A stretch of DNA of 32,577 bases from Alphaproteobacteria bacterium (GTDB taxonomy: Bacteria; Pseudomonadota; Alphaproteobacteria; Rhizobiales; JAJFHR01). Location: positions 1 through 32,577 of the forward strand of contig JAJRTY010000097.1 of the NCBI GenBank assembly GCA_024278055.1, read 5' to 3'. Positions 1 to 8,478 of this stretch are shown here, piece by piece. Under the pieces are notes generated by a model. It searched no databases. It saw only the letters and a list, made by a program, of their open reading frames with translations, and was not told where the DNA came from. The stretch's first letter is position 1. Each line of letters begins with the position of its first letter. Position numbers and translations under genes: made by a program.

Positions 1-324
1 GGCAATTTTCAAAGCACCGGCATTGGGGTGGAGTGGGGTCTTTGCGCTAAGATAGGCAGCGGTGTGGGCGGGAACGTTTTCGAATTCGTAGGTGATGACA
101 TCGGTGGCTTGAGCAAAGCGGCCAAGTGCTTCTTCATCATCATAGTCAAACAGGTAAGATTTTTCGGCCACTTTAAAGGCCGGACTGTTTTCATCGGGAC
201 AGAAAACATGGACGCTGAAACCCAGACGTGCGGCTGCCAGCGCCAGCATCTGGCCCAGCTGTCCGCCACCGAGAATGCCAATTGTCGAACCGGGCTCAAG
301 CGGTGTCAAAACCTTATTCATCAT
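1..324 (-). CDS. purK: N5-carboxyaminoimidazole ribonucleotide synthase, N-terminal part (cut by window edge)
   Basis: ATP-dependent carboxylation of AIR to N5-CAIR in purine synthesis; cytoplasmic. Only the first 108 codons are in the window. The visible protein begins [20 protein letters not shown] and continues [17 protein letters not shown], the glycine-rich N-terminal fold of the ATP-grasp PurK family; [13 protein letters not shown] and [10 protein letters not shown] follow, both typical of PurK. Two consecutive ATGs (324 and 321) can start it. The start overlaps the end of purE by 11 bases (ATGATGAATAA), so the pair is probably translationally coupled. The C-terminal ATP-grasp domain lies off the left edge. 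Confidence 0.93.
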   Translation of the reverse strand, partial: MMNKVLTPLEPGSTIGILGGGQLGQMLALAAARLGFSVHVFCPDENSPAFKVAEKSYLFDYDDEEALGRFAQATDVITYEFENVPAHTAAYLSAKTPLHPNAGALKIA

Positions 325-811
325 CTACAGGTCGGTCTTTTACCGCATCTGTCTGGTCCTCGCGCCATTGCGTCAGTCGCGACGAGAGAGCTTCATCGTT
401 TAAGCCAAGAATACCTGCAGCCATTAAACCGGCATTGACCGCACCGGCACGGCCAATGGCAAGTGTGCCGACGGGAACGCCTGCGGGCATCTGAACGATA
501 GAATGAAGACTGTCGCTGCCGCTCATGGCATCGCTTTTAATCGGAACACCCAGCACCGGCAAAACGGTCATGGCCGCCACCATACCAGGCAGGTGGGCGG
601 CACCTCCGGCACCGGCGATGATGACTTTTAGCCCCTGGGCCTTGGCTGATTTGGCAAACTCAAACAAGCGGTCCGGCGTGCGGTGAGCCGAGACTATGCG
701 GGTTTCATAAGCGACATTGAGAGTATCAAGTATTTCAGCCGCACGGCGCATGGTTGGCCAGTCAGACTGTGAGCCCATGATAATTGCGACGAGAGGAATT
801 GGTGGTGCCAT
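314..811 (-). CDS. purE: N5-carboxyaminoimidazole ribonucleotide mutase
   Basis: Converts N5-CAIR to CAIR, the step after PurK. The 165-residue length fits class I PurE. Motifs visible: the phosphate-binding [12 protein letters not shown] (residues 10-21), the catalytic SAHRTPDR loop (41-48, His43), and [12 protein letters not shown] in the substrate site. First gene of a purE-purK operon on the minus strand. The ATG at 811 is followed directly by the conserved core, so the start is secure. The last about 25 residues are charged and variable, as usual for this family. Confidence 0.96.
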   Translation of the reverse strand: MAPPIPLVAIIMGSQSDWPTMRRAAEILDTLNVAYETRIVSAHRTPDRLFEFAKSAKAQGLKVIIAGAGGAAHLPGMVAAMTVLPVLGVPIKSDAMSGSDSLHSIVQMPAGVPVGTLAIGRAGAVNAGLMAAGILGLNDEALSSRLTQWREDQTDAVKDRPVDDE

Positions 812-988
812 TAGAAAGCCCGATTATTGTATAAAGTGATGTGGATTATAGGCGAGAGTGCTGCTTGTGCAAGGTGTCTGTAGCCGTTGCTCAGGCCATT
901 ATGGCAAAAAAATTGAAGATCATACAGAGTGTTTGGAGTTTGTTAACCAAGATATTACTAGATATATATGGGTTTTTGAAACAAGTCG

Positions 989-1723
989 ATGCATATGAAA
1001 ATGGCAAGAGCAAAAAAAATGGAGAATGTTTCAACCGCTATTGAGCCGCGCGAGAAATCCGTGCGCCCAATTAATCCGGTTACTCGCCGAAGAAAATTGG
1101 CCACAAGCGTGGCTGAAAACATTCCTGTCGGCGAAATGACTCCCCAGGTTGAAACGGCTGTTATGACATTGATGGCTGAAGTTGACCGCCTCAAACAGGA
1201 GCTTGTTTACAGCCAGCAAAAGGTTGAGGAGCTTGAGTTTATTGCCGATGAGGACCCGTTGGTCCAGGTTTTGAACCGGCGCGCCTTTGACAGAGAATTA
1301 AATCGCGCCCTGGCTTATGCCCGGCGCTATACCATGACGGCAAGTTTTTTGTACCTTGATCTCAATGACTTCAAACAGGTGAACGATAGATTCGGCCATG
1401 GTGCCGGCGATGAAGTGCTTAAGCATGTGGGCAAGGTTCTGGCAGAAAATGTTCGCAGTTCAGATGTTGTCGGCCGGCTTGGCGGTGATGAATTTGGTGT
1501 GATTTTGGTGCAGGCGGATGAGAAGGTTGCCATGATGAAGGTCAAGGACCTGATGGCAAAAATCTCTGCCGAACCTGTTGTCTATAATCAAAACGAGATT
1601 TTTGTCAGCGTTGCGGTTGGTTTTGCCATGTTCAGGGCAGATGATGATGTGGATGCTCTGGTGGCCCGTGCCGACAAAGCCATGTTTGAGTTTAAAAACA
1701 ACTTCAGGATAGCGCAGGCGTAG
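989..1723 (+). CDS. Diguanylate cyclase (GGDEF domain)
   Basis: Makes cyclic di-GMP from two GTP. Residues about 1-50 are basic and look disordered, 55-85 are predicted coiled coil (ending QQKVEELEFIADEDPL), and 85-240 are the GGDEF domain. The active-site motif GGDEF is intact at 165-169, and RSSD at 156-159 sits exactly five residues before it, which is the product-inhibition I-site. There is no membrane segment or recognisable sensor domain, so the coiled coil may be the dimerising or partner-binding part. The start is uncertain: in-frame ATGs lie at 989, 995, 1001 and 1019 with no clear ribosome site. The upstream region holds only a partial CtrA-like sequence near 932-947. Confidence 0.92.
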   Translation: MHMKMARAKKMENVSTAIEPREKSVRPINPVTRRRKLATSVAENIPVGEMTPQVETAVMTLMAEVDRLKQELVYSQQKVEELEFIADEDPLVQVLNRRAFDRELNRALAYARRYTMTASFLYLDLNDFKQVNDRFGHGAGDEVLKHVGKVLAENVRSSDVVGRLGGDEFGVILVQADEKVAMMKVKDLMAKISAEPVVYNQNEIFVSVAVGFAMFRADDDVDALVARADKAMFEFKNNFRIAQA

Positions 1724-1769
1724 ATCTGCCGTTGATGTTCAAAACATTTACGAATCATTCAACGCCGTT

Positions 1770-1976
1770 TCAGGCGATAATATCGGGCAGCATTTCATTT
1801 TCAAGTTTGTGAATGCTGTCTTTGAGGCACAGCTTTTTCTTTTTGTAGCGTTTTAATGCCAGGCTGTTGAAGTTTTGGCTGTTCTCCAATTCCTCAATGA
1901 TGTCCTTTACCTGTCGATGCTCAACCCTTAAAGCGGAAATCTGTGCCTGAAGAGGGTGAGGGCTAATATCAACCAT
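1770..1976 (-). CDS. YdcH-like DUF465 small coiled-coil protein
   Basis: A 68-residue cytoplasmic protein of the DUF465/YdcH family, whose function is not established. The pattern ISALRVEHRQVKDIIEEL, then ALKRYKKKKLCLKDSIHKLE, is the usual helical hairpin: an H-x-L-D-like first helix and a K-R-x-K-L-x-L-K-D-x-I second helix. The ATG at 1976 was chosen because AAGGA lies just upstream and the conserved core follows; a longer reading would add an unlikely hydrophobic N-terminus. It is divergent from a second family member 266 bases away. Confidence 0.85.
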   Translation of the reverse strand: MVDISPHPLQAQISALRVEHRQVKDIIEELENSQNFNSLALKRYKKKKLCLKDSIHKLENEMLPDIIA

Positions 1977-2117
1977 ATTCCTTGCTTTCTTGAAAAAAAA
2001 GAGCGGAATTAGGCTGATTGTGCCTTGTAAAAATCCGAGCGGCAAGTTTTATCGGGAAAAAAGCTTTCAGGCAGTTAAAGAACAATTGCCATGTTGTCAG
2101 CAAATTTAATGATGATG

Positions 2118-2143
2118 ATTTGTGTGCAGAGCCATACACAAAT
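2118..2143. repeat. Perfect 8-bp inverted repeat between the divergent DUF465 genes
   Basis: ATTTGTGT (2118-2125) and ACACAAAT (2136-2143) form a perfect inverted repeat around a 10-base spacer. It is about 100 bases before the rightward gene and 142 before the leftward one. It could be an operator for the divergent promoters or an RNA hairpin. The rest of 1977-2242 is AT-rich and shows no gene. Confidence 0.45.
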
Positions 2144-2242
2144 TTGTTGAATCTTAGATTTTTTTTCGTCTGACATTCGACAAATGATCTATTTTGTGCG
2201 ACACTATACGTGTTTCTTATCAAGCATTTTGGAGGTAGGTAA

Positions 2243-2425
2243 ATGGCGGAAACGGCGAATTTAGCCCAGCTAACCAGTCAACATCGTGTACTTGAAATAC
2301 AGATTATCGAGGAAATGGCCAGACCAATGGCCGACAGCCTCAAAATTTCCAAACTTAAACGCGAAAAACTTCGATTGAAGGAAGAAATTGCGTTACTTAA
2401 TGCGCACTCCCAGGAAGTAGCCTGA
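2243..2425 (+). CDS. YdcH-like DUF465 small coiled-coil protein (second copy)
   Basis: A 60-residue protein with the same two-helix layout as the gene at 1770-1976: LTSQHRVLEIQIIEEMAR, a short turn, then KISKLKREKLRLKEEIALL. The strong ribosome site GGAGG seven bases before the ATG supports both start and expression. Function is unknown for the family; the size and charge pattern suggest an all-helical dimer. The two copies share little beyond the family pattern, so this is an old paralogous pair and not a recent duplication. It converges on the acyl-CoA synthetase gene, with a small hairpin (2434-2453) between the two stops. Confidence 0.85.
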   Translation: MAETANLAQLTSQHRVLEIQIIEEMARPMADSLKISKLKREKLRLKEEIALLNAHSQEVA

Positions 2426-2453
2426 TTTTTGCCGGGCCTGTTTGAACAGACCC

Positions 2454-4106
2454 TTACAGATCGTTGGCACGTTCGCGTAGTTTGAATTTCTGCACTTTAC
2501 CGGTGGATGTTTTTGGCAAATCGGTGAAGACTACGGTTTTTGGGCATTTGAAATGCGCCAGATTATCGCTGCAGAAATTGATGATTTCCTGCTCTGACGG
2601 AGTTGGGATGCCGGGCTTTATTGTAACAAACGCACACGGTGTTTCCCCCCATTTGTCATCCAGCTTTGCCACCACGGCGGCTTCGAGAATGTCTGGATGC
2701 ATGTAAAGGGTGTTTTCGACCTCAATCGAAGAAATGTTTTCACCGCCTGAAATGATAATGTCTTTTGATCTGTCCTTGAGCTGGATATAGCCGTCTTCAT
2801 GCCAGACGCCAAGATCACCTGAGTGAAACCAGCCGCCTTTGAAACTTGCTTTTGTGGCGGCGGGGTTTTTTAAATATCCCTTCATAACCACGTTGCCCTG
2901 AAACATTACTTCGCCGATGACCTCGCCGTTGCGGGCAACTTCCTCCATGGTCTCAGGATCGCGTACAGAAAGTCCCTGGAGTACGGGATAGTTAACCCCC
3001 TGGCGGGCTTTGATGGCGGCGCGTTCTTTGGGCTCGAGATCATCCCATTCATCATGCCAGGCATTGATGGCGGCGGGACCGTAGGTTTCTGTCAGACCAT
3101 AGACGTGGATGACATCGAATCCCGCCGCTTCCATCGCCTCCAGGGTTGCTGCTGGTGGCGGGGCGGCGGCAGTAAAAAATGTGGTCTTGTTGTTGAGGGG
3201 TTTGATTTCGGATTTATCGGCGTTAATCATCATGTTCATGACAATCGGGGCACCACACATGTGGGTGACATTGTGAGCGATGCAGGCTGTGAATATTTCA
3301 GCCGCATTCACCCGGCGCAGGCAGATGTGGGTTCCTGCTATAATCGACATCGACCAGGTGAAACACCAGCCGTTGCAGTGAAACATCGGCAGGGTCCACA
3401 GGTAGCGCGAATGTTGTGGCATAGCGGCGGTGATAATGTTGCCCATGGCCAGCAGGTAGGCGCCGCGGTGGTGATAGACGACGCCTTTGGGGTCTCCGGT
3501 GGTGCCCGAGGTGTAATTAAGCGAAATTGTCTGCCATTCGTCTTGCGGTAAGCTCCAGGCGAAATCAGCATCGCCTTGGGCAATAAATGCTTCGTAATCA
3601 ATTTCGCCAATCAGCTCGCCGCCGACATATTCACTGTCATCAATATCGATAACAATCGGCTTGACCGCACATAGTTTCAAGGCTTGCGCCATAACGCTGG
3701 AAAACTCACGATCCACCAGCACGGCTTTGGCCTGGGCATGATCGAGTATAAAGGCGATGGTGGCGGCATCAAGCCGGGTATTGATGGTGTTGAGCACAGC
3801 TCCGGCCATGGGTACGCCGTAGTGTGCCTCGAGCATTTCGGGGATGTTTGGCGCGATGATGGCTACCGTGTCGCCAATTCCCAGCCCGCGCTTTGTCAGC
3901 GATGAGGCCAGTTTTATGCAACGCGCATAGGTTTGCGCATAAGAATAGGTGCGCTCACCGTGAATGATGCTTGGGTGGTTGGGAAACACCTGTGCTGCGC
4001 GTTGTAAAAATGACAGGGGTGAAAGCGATTGGTAGTTCGCCGGATTTTTGCCCAGATTATCTTCGTAAATATTCCCAGCCACTATACGCACCTTATGCTT
4101 ATTCAA
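2454..4106 (-). CDS. AMP-forming acyl-CoA synthetase (DmdB / plant AAE group)
   Basis: Activates a carboxylic acid to its CoA ester through an acyl-adenylate. Adenylation motifs are complete: YTSGTTGDPKG (198-208), the aromatic-rich PMFHCNGWCFTW, GAAPPPA-like TAAAPPPAATLEAME, GLTETYGPAAINAWHDEW, GWFHSGDLG, and DRSKDIIISGGENISSIEVE before the mobile C-terminal domain with catalytic lysine in PKTSTGKVQK (Lys537). The sequence style matches the group that includes 3-methylmercaptopropionyl-CoA ligase DmdB and plant butyryl/acyl-CoA ligases, so a short or medium-chain substrate is likely; the exact one cannot be read. The 4106 start is a TTG without a ribosome site; a GTG at 4082 preceded by AAGG gives 542 residues and may be the true start. 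Confidence 0.88.
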   Translation of the reverse strand: MNKHKVRIVAGNIYEDNLGKNPANYQSLSPLSFLQRAAQVFPNHPSIIHGERTYSYAQTYARCIKLASSLTKRGLGIGDTVAIIAPNIPEMLEAHYGVPMAGAVLNTINTRLDAATIAFILDHAQAKAVLVDREFSSVMAQALKLCAVKPIVIDIDDSEYVGGELIGEIDYEAFIAQGDADFAWSLPQDEWQTISLNYTSGTTGDPKGVVYHHRGAYLLAMGNIITAAMPQHSRYLWTLPMFHCNGWCFTWSMSIIAGTHICLRRVNAAEIFTACIAHNVTHMCGAPIVMNMMINADKSEIKPLNNKTTFFTAAAPPPAATLEAMEAAGFDVIHVYGLTETYGPAAINAWHDEWDDLEPKERAAIKARQGVNYPVLQGLSVRDPETMEEVARNGEVIGEVMFQGNVVMKGYLKNPAATKASFKGGWFHSGDLGVWHEDGYIQLKDRSKDIIISGGENISSIEVENTLYMHPDILEAAVVAKLDDKWGETPCAFVTIKPGIPTPSEQEIINFCSDNLAHFKCPKTVVFTDLPKTSTGKVQKFKLRERANDL

Positions 4107-4188
4107 TTGAAAACCGAAGGGCTAATCTAACGGGATTTCAAGGTTCATGCAATTTGCAATTATTGCAGTGCGGCACGATGGACAAGGA

Positions 4189-5319
4189 TCAATGCGGGTT
4201 GGGAAAAAGAGATTGGTAGCTCGTGGCAGCGGGACGGTTTTCCATCCAGGTGGCGATTTTTCCGGCGATCCACCAGATGACAACGGCCAGGGCAGCTCCC
4301 AGATAGCCATCAACAGCGTAATGCCAGCCAAGATGGATTGAGCCGAGGAAAATAAGCACGGCGAAGATTGTCAGGGCAATCCCGTGAGCGCGGCTTACCT
4401 GCCAGCCGAGCAGGGCAAACAGAACGGCTGAGGCATTGTGCATACTTGGCATTGCCGAGATGCCAGCGACAATTCCCTGTTTGTTGATATATGACGCCCA
4501 TAAGGTTTCCTGGGTGCCCAAGGCCCAGATGGGGAAGGTTTCATTGACCTGGTAAAGATACGCCATCAATTCCTTAAAAGGATTGGGCGCAAGGTTGAGG
4601 GCCTCATAAAAAGCTGGACCGGCAGATGAAAACAACATGGCAAAGACACTGCCGCCGATAGACCACAACAGCAGAAACGAGATGAAAAACCGCAACCGCA
4701 AGGTGGACGGCCTGGCGGCAAAAGCCTGCCAGATAAAAATTGTCCACATGACGATGAACCAGGTGTTGTAGACAAGGTTCATGAAGAAGGTTACCGGGGC
4801 ATAACCCAACACCGGTTGCAGGATTTCCCAGGGTTGATAGCCGAAATGCAGCCAGCTATCGAGTTCCATGAAATAAATGTCCCAATCAAACGGCTTAAGC
4901 ACGATGAAATTGACCTTGAAATAGGCAAAGGTCTCGATAAAGAAAAACAAAACAAAGATAATTGGCAGGCCCAGCGACAGACGCCGGGCATTAAACAGAT
5001 AATCTTTGAGGTCATAATAAAGCGCCTTGATCGGGCTTTTGGGCCTGACATGGACGCAGATATTGATAAAACGCAGAATGATCATCGATAACAGCAGGAT
5101 GGGCAGCAAAAAGACAAAAAATGACAGGCTGAGATCATAGGGCTGGAGACCGGGTACGCCACGAAACAGCAGGTAGGTTGCACCCATGTAAATGGCGGTG
5201 ATCACGAACAAAGCCGACTGGGCTTTGATGCTGGCGAGCAACAGGTGCAAAAAACCTGTCAAACTGGCTGTGAGTGCTGGAATTATTTGCCGTTTTTCAA
5301 TGCTTTCAATCGCACTCAT
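4189..5319 (-). CDS. PAP2-superfamily integral membrane protein (Aur1-like)
   Basis: A 376-residue multi-pass protein with about eight hydrophobic segments. Near the C-terminus it has SAMPSMHNASA, the PSxH motif of PAP2 phosphatases and phosphotransferases, and HLGWHYAVDGYLGA, the H-x3-D motif; SSAGPAFYEA earlier is typical of the Aur1/PAP2_3 subgroup. Such enzymes dephosphorylate or transfer phospho-headgroups on lipids at the membrane surface. The usual first motif (K-x6-RP) is not evident, as in PAP2_3 proteins. The upstream TTG at 5331 would add four residues; the ATG at 5319 is preferred. It stands 82 bases from the acyl-CoA synthetase on the same strand, so co-transcription is possible. 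Substrate unknown. Confidence 0.82.
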   Translation of the reverse strand: MSAIESIEKRQIIPALTASLTGFLHLLLASIKAQSALFVITAIYMGATYLLFRGVPGLQPYDLSLSFFVFLLPILLLSMIILRFINICVHVRPKSPIKALYYDLKDYLFNARRLSLGLPIIFVLFFFIETFAYFKVNFIVLKPFDWDIYFMELDSWLHFGYQPWEILQPVLGYAPVTFFMNLVYNTWFIVMWTIFIWQAFAARPSTLRLRFFISFLLLWSIGGSVFAMLFSSAGPAFYEALNLAPNPFKELMAYLYQVNETFPIWALGTQETLWASYINKQGIVAGISAMPSMHNASAVLFALLGWQVSRAHGIALTIFAVLIFLGSIHLGWHYAVDGYLGAALAVVIWWIAGKIATWMENRPAATSYQSLFPNPH

Positions 5320-5498
5320 GCAGGTACTCAACTTTACTTTTATGAAACTCCAGCCGGAACGGAGAGCATACTCAACCTCTGTTATTAATTGGTAAATAGG
5401 CTAATACGGGCAGTTGCTTATGGACTTTGGCGGGGGTGGGTGATTAAAATTTGGGAATAGAAAAACTACTGCGAAAATAGTTGAATCAGGAGGTGTAA

Positions 5499-7391
5499 AT
5501 GAGCCGGTATCATGAGGTCTATCAAAGCTGGCGTGAGGATCCTGTTGGCTTTTGGGCAAAGGCTGCCGCCGAAATTGACTGGGCTCACCCATGGACAAGT
5601 GTTTTCAATCCTGATGGTGGTATCTATGGTCAGTGGTTTGAAGGGGCTCAGTGCAACACCTGCTACAACTGCCTTGACCGTCATGTGGAAAATGGCCGGG
5701 GTGGCCAGGCTGCCCTGATCTATGATTCCCCGATTACAGATACCAAGCAGACTTTGACCTATGCACAATTGCTGGACGAAGTGGCGACACTGGCCGGGGC
5801 GTTGCAGGCCAAAGGTATTGAAAAAGGCGATCGGGTAATTCTCTATTTGCCGATGATACCGCAAGCCGCTGTTGCCATGCTGGCGTGCGCGCGTATTGGT
5901 GCGGTGCATTCTGTTGTCTTTGGTGGATTTGCCGCCGCTGAACTTGCTACCCGCATTGATGATGCCAGGCCCAAGGCAATTCTGACTGCTTCGTGCGGTA
6001 TCGAACCCAACCGGATTGTTGAATATAAACCGTTGCTGGATGAGGCCATCGAGCTTGCTGTCCACAAGCCGGATTTTTGCGTGATGTTTCAACGTCCGCA
6101 ATCAAGTGCTGAACTGATACCGGGGCGTGATTTTGACTGGGGTGAATTCGTGGACGGTGCGCAACCCGCTGCCTGCGTAATGGTGGCAGCAAACGATCCG
6201 CTTTATATTCTGTACACGTCAGGCACCACGGGAGTTCCCAAAGGCGTTGTCCGCGATAACGGTGGTCATATGGTGGCATTAAAATGGACGATGAAAAATA
6301 TATATGGAATGGACCCCGGTGACGTCTACTGGGCAGCATCCGATGTTGGCTGGGTGGTTGGCCATTCTTATATAGTCTATGCGCCACTGCTGCATGGTTG
6401 CACCTCAATTCTATTTGAAGGCAAACCGGTGGGTACGCCGGATGCCGGAACATTCTGGCGGGTGATTTCAGAACATGGTGTCGCTGCCATGTTTACAGCG
6501 CCTACCGCATTTCGGGCGATCAAGAAAACAGACCCCGATGGCAAGCTCATAAAGGATTATGACCTGTCCAGATTCCGCACCTTGTTTCTGGCTGGTGAGC
6601 GCGCCGATACCGATACTATTCAGTGGGCGGAACGCCATCTGGGTGTGCCGGTTCTCGATCACTGGTGGCAGACAGAATCGGGCTGGCCGATGGCAGCTAA
6701 TCCGGTGGGCCTGGGCACGTTGCCGGTCAAATACGGCTCTCCTACGGTTGCTATGCCCGGCTATGATGTGCGTGTTGTTGATGAGGCCGGGATGGAGGTC
6801 AGCGACGGCGACATTGGCGTGATTGTCGTGAAACTGCCGTTGCCGCCTGGGTGCCTGCCGTCACTTTGGCAAAATGATGACAGGTTCAGGCAAAGTTATC
6901 TGGAGACTTTCGAAGGCTTCTACGAAACGGCTGATGCGGGCTATAAGGATGAGGACGGCTATCTTTACATCATGGCGCGAACCGATGACATTATCAATGT
7001 TGCCGGCCACAGATTGTCAACCGGCGGTATGGAGGAGGTTTTGTCAAGCCATCCCGATGTCGCTGAATGTGCGGTTATTGGCAAGGCTGACAGTCTTAAA
7101 GGACAGGTGCCTTTGGGTTTCATCGTCATCAATGCCGGGGTTAACCGCCCTACGGAAGAAATAGAGCAGGAGTGCGTCAGGCTGGTGCGACAGAAAATAG
7201 GACCGGTGGCAGCTTTTAAACTGGCCATTGTGGTGGCCGGTCTGCCAAAGACCCGGTCAGGAAAAATTCTGCGCGGCACCATGCGCTGTATCGCTGATAA
7301 TGAAGCTTACAAAATGCCTGCGACCATTGAAGATGCGAGTGTCCTTGATGCGATTTCTGCAACACTAAAAGAACACGGGCTTGTTGGTTAA
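5499..7391 (+). CDS. prpE: Propionyl-CoA synthetase
   Basis: Converts propionate, ATP and CoA to propionyl-CoA. The 630-residue length, the N-terminal MSRYHEVYQSWREDP and NTCYNCLDRHVENGRG are characteristic of PrpE and separate it from acetyl-CoA synthetase. YTSGTTGVPKG (239-249) is the ATP loop, WWQTESGWP the substrate-pocket motif, MARTDDIINVAGHRLSTGGM the hinge region, and KTRSGKILRGTM holds catalytic Lys589, the residue usually controlled by acetylation. A strong ribosome site, AGGAGG, lies six bases before the ATG. No prpB/C/D genes are nearby, so it may feed the methylmalonyl-CoA route encoded elsewhere. Confidence 0.95.
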   Translation: MSRYHEVYQSWREDPVGFWAKAAAEIDWAHPWTSVFNPDGGIYGQWFEGAQCNTCYNCLDRHVENGRGGQAALIYDSPITDTKQTLTYAQLLDEVATLAGALQAKGIEKGDRVILYLPMIPQAAVAMLACARIGAVHSVVFGGFAAAELATRIDDARPKAILTASCGIEPNRIVEYKPLLDEAIELAVHKPDFCVMFQRPQSSAELIPGRDFDWGEFVDGAQPAACVMVAANDPLYILYTSGTTGVPKGVVRDNGGHMVALKWTMKNIYGMDPGDVYWAASDVGWVVGHSYIVYAPLLHGCTSILFEGKPVGTPDAGTFWRVISEHGVAAMFTAPTAFRAIKKTDPDGKLIKDYDLSRFRTLFLAGERADTDTIQWAERHLGVPVLDHWWQTESGWPMAANPVGLGTLPVKYGSPTVAMPGYDVRVVDEAGMEVSDGDIGVIVVKLPLPPGCLPSLWQNDDRFRQSYLETFEGFYETADAGYKDEDGYLYIMARTDDIINVAGHRLSTGGMEEVLSSHPDVAECAVIGKADSLKGQVPLGFIVINAGVNRPTEEIEQECVRLVRQKIGPVAAFKLAIVVAGLPKTRSGKILRGTMRCIADNEAYKMPATIEDASVLDAISATLKEHGLVG

Positions 7392-7485
7392 GGTGAGTTC
7401 AGATTACTCAAAAGCCAGTCAAACCGCCCCGGCTCAAGGCCGGGATGGTGTTTAGAAAGACGCGGGCCTGGAACCACAAAGTCTT

Positions 7486-8304
7486 TTAGTCTTCTTCTTT
7501 GGCACTCTTGTCGGGTGATTTCAGTTCGGTGAGCTTGGCAAAAACCGAATCGGCATCATATTGTTGTTCGTCTTCCTCATCGTTCTTTTTCTCAGTCTTT
7601 TGCTGTGGAGCAAAGACATCGCCGGCGATTGGTTCGCTCAAGGACGCTGCTCTTTCACTGCTGGAGATGATCTCGGCGTATTCTGGTGCTGTGACGGCAG
7701 GTGCAATGGTTTGTTCGGCGGGCAGGATTGTGCCCAGTTTAGCGGCTTCTTTTTCGAGTTTCTTGCGCTCGATCTGTGCCTTGCGGGCAGCTTTTTGTAC
7801 GGCACTATCGAGATCGATCTGGCTGCACAGGCTTAAGGTTACCGGATCAACGGCCTTGATGTTGGTTGAATTCCAGTGGGTGCGCTCACGAATGGCCTTG
7901 ATGGTGGGTTTGGTGGTGCCGACAAGTTTGATAATCTGGCCATCAGTTAATTCCGGGTGATTTTTCAACAGCCAGAAAATAGCGTCAGGCCTTTCCTGGC
8001 GGCGCGATACCGGAGTGTAGCGCGGCCCGCGTTTGGTTTTTACCTCGGGAATTTCAACTTTAGGCCTGGCCAGACTTAATTCATAATCAGTATCCGCCTG
8101 GGCGGCTTCCAGTTCATCGCGCGTCAACTGACCTGAACTGATCGGGTCCATGCCCTTGATGCCAAAAGCCACGTCGCCATCAGCGATGCCTTTGACTTCG
8201 AGCGCATGAAGATTGCAGAACCGGGCAATCTGTTCGAAGGTAAGCGACGTATTATCAATCAACCAGACAGCCGTGGCCTTGGGCATCAAAGGTCCATTTG
8301 ACAT
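7486..8304 (-). CDS. trcR: Cell-cycle transcriptional regulator TrcR (DUF1013)
   Basis: A 272-residue DNA-associated regulator of the DUF1013 family, conserved in alphaproteobacteria and named TrcR in Caulobacter. Residues 1-60 (MPKATAVWLIDNTSLTF, then FCNLHALEVKGIADG) form a first helix-turn-helix-like unit, and a second is in the middle (HPELTDGQIIKLVGTTKPTI, then IRERTHWNSTNIKAVDP). The C-terminal third is a charged, probably disordered tail rich in E, K and D. The start was set at the ATG at 8304 (MSNGPLMPKA), preceded by AGGAG; the longer reading to 8340 adds residues unlike the family. It lies downstream of the quinone oxidoreductase gene, in the cell-cycle group that also contains rcdA. 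Confidence 0.9.
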   Translation of the reverse strand: MSNGPLMPKATAVWLIDNTSLTFEQIARFCNLHALEVKGIADGDVAFGIKGMDPISSGQLTRDELEAAQADTDYELSLARPKVEIPEVKTKRGPRYTPVSRRQERPDAIFWLLKNHPELTDGQIIKLVGTTKPTIKAIRERTHWNSTNIKAVDPVTLSLCSQIDLDSAVQKAARKAQIERKKLEKEAAKLGTILPAEQTIAPAVTAPEYAEIISSSERAASLSEPIAGDVFAPQQKTEKKNDEEDEQQYDADSVFAKLTELKSPDKSAKEED

Positions 8305-8372
8305 AATTCTATAACTCCTGCCCATGATACTTTTCTGCATCAGGGGTCAAATTGGTATTCACCATGAATGGG

Positions 8373-8387
8373 ATAAGGTTTCCTTAT
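8373..8387. repeat. Palindromic dyad upstream of trcR
   Basis: ATAAGG-TTT-CCTTAT is a perfect 6-bp dyad about 70 bases before the trcR start, in the 174-base gap between trcR and the quinone oxidoreductase stop. Its position suits an operator or a leader hairpin. There is no U-tract, so it is not a simple terminator. Confidence 0.35.
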
Positions 8388-8478
8388 AGGCACATTTAAG
8401 TGGTGTTGCAAAACAGTTTTATTCTGCTGCACTAAAAAACCAATGTGTTTTTTGAGCGGACTGGCCTGAAGCTCGAAA

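Noticed and set aside
932-947. CtrA-like TTTG-N7-TTAAC before the diguanylate cyclase
   Set aside because: Only the second half-site is exact; such half-sites are common in AT-rich gaps.
841-1044. Small rightward frame before the diguanylate cyclase, with ATG at 901
   Set aside because: No ribosome site, no family resemblance, and it overlaps the start of the GGDEF gene in another frame.
2434-2453. GGG-CTGTT/AACAG-CCC hairpin between the DUF465 and acyl-CoA synthetase stops
   Set aside because: One mismatch and no T-run; too weak to call.
7428-7444. CCCGGC/GCCGGG hairpin between prpE and trcR stops
   Set aside because: It lacks a T-run on either strand, so I do not call it a terminator; it may still slow transcription between convergent genes.
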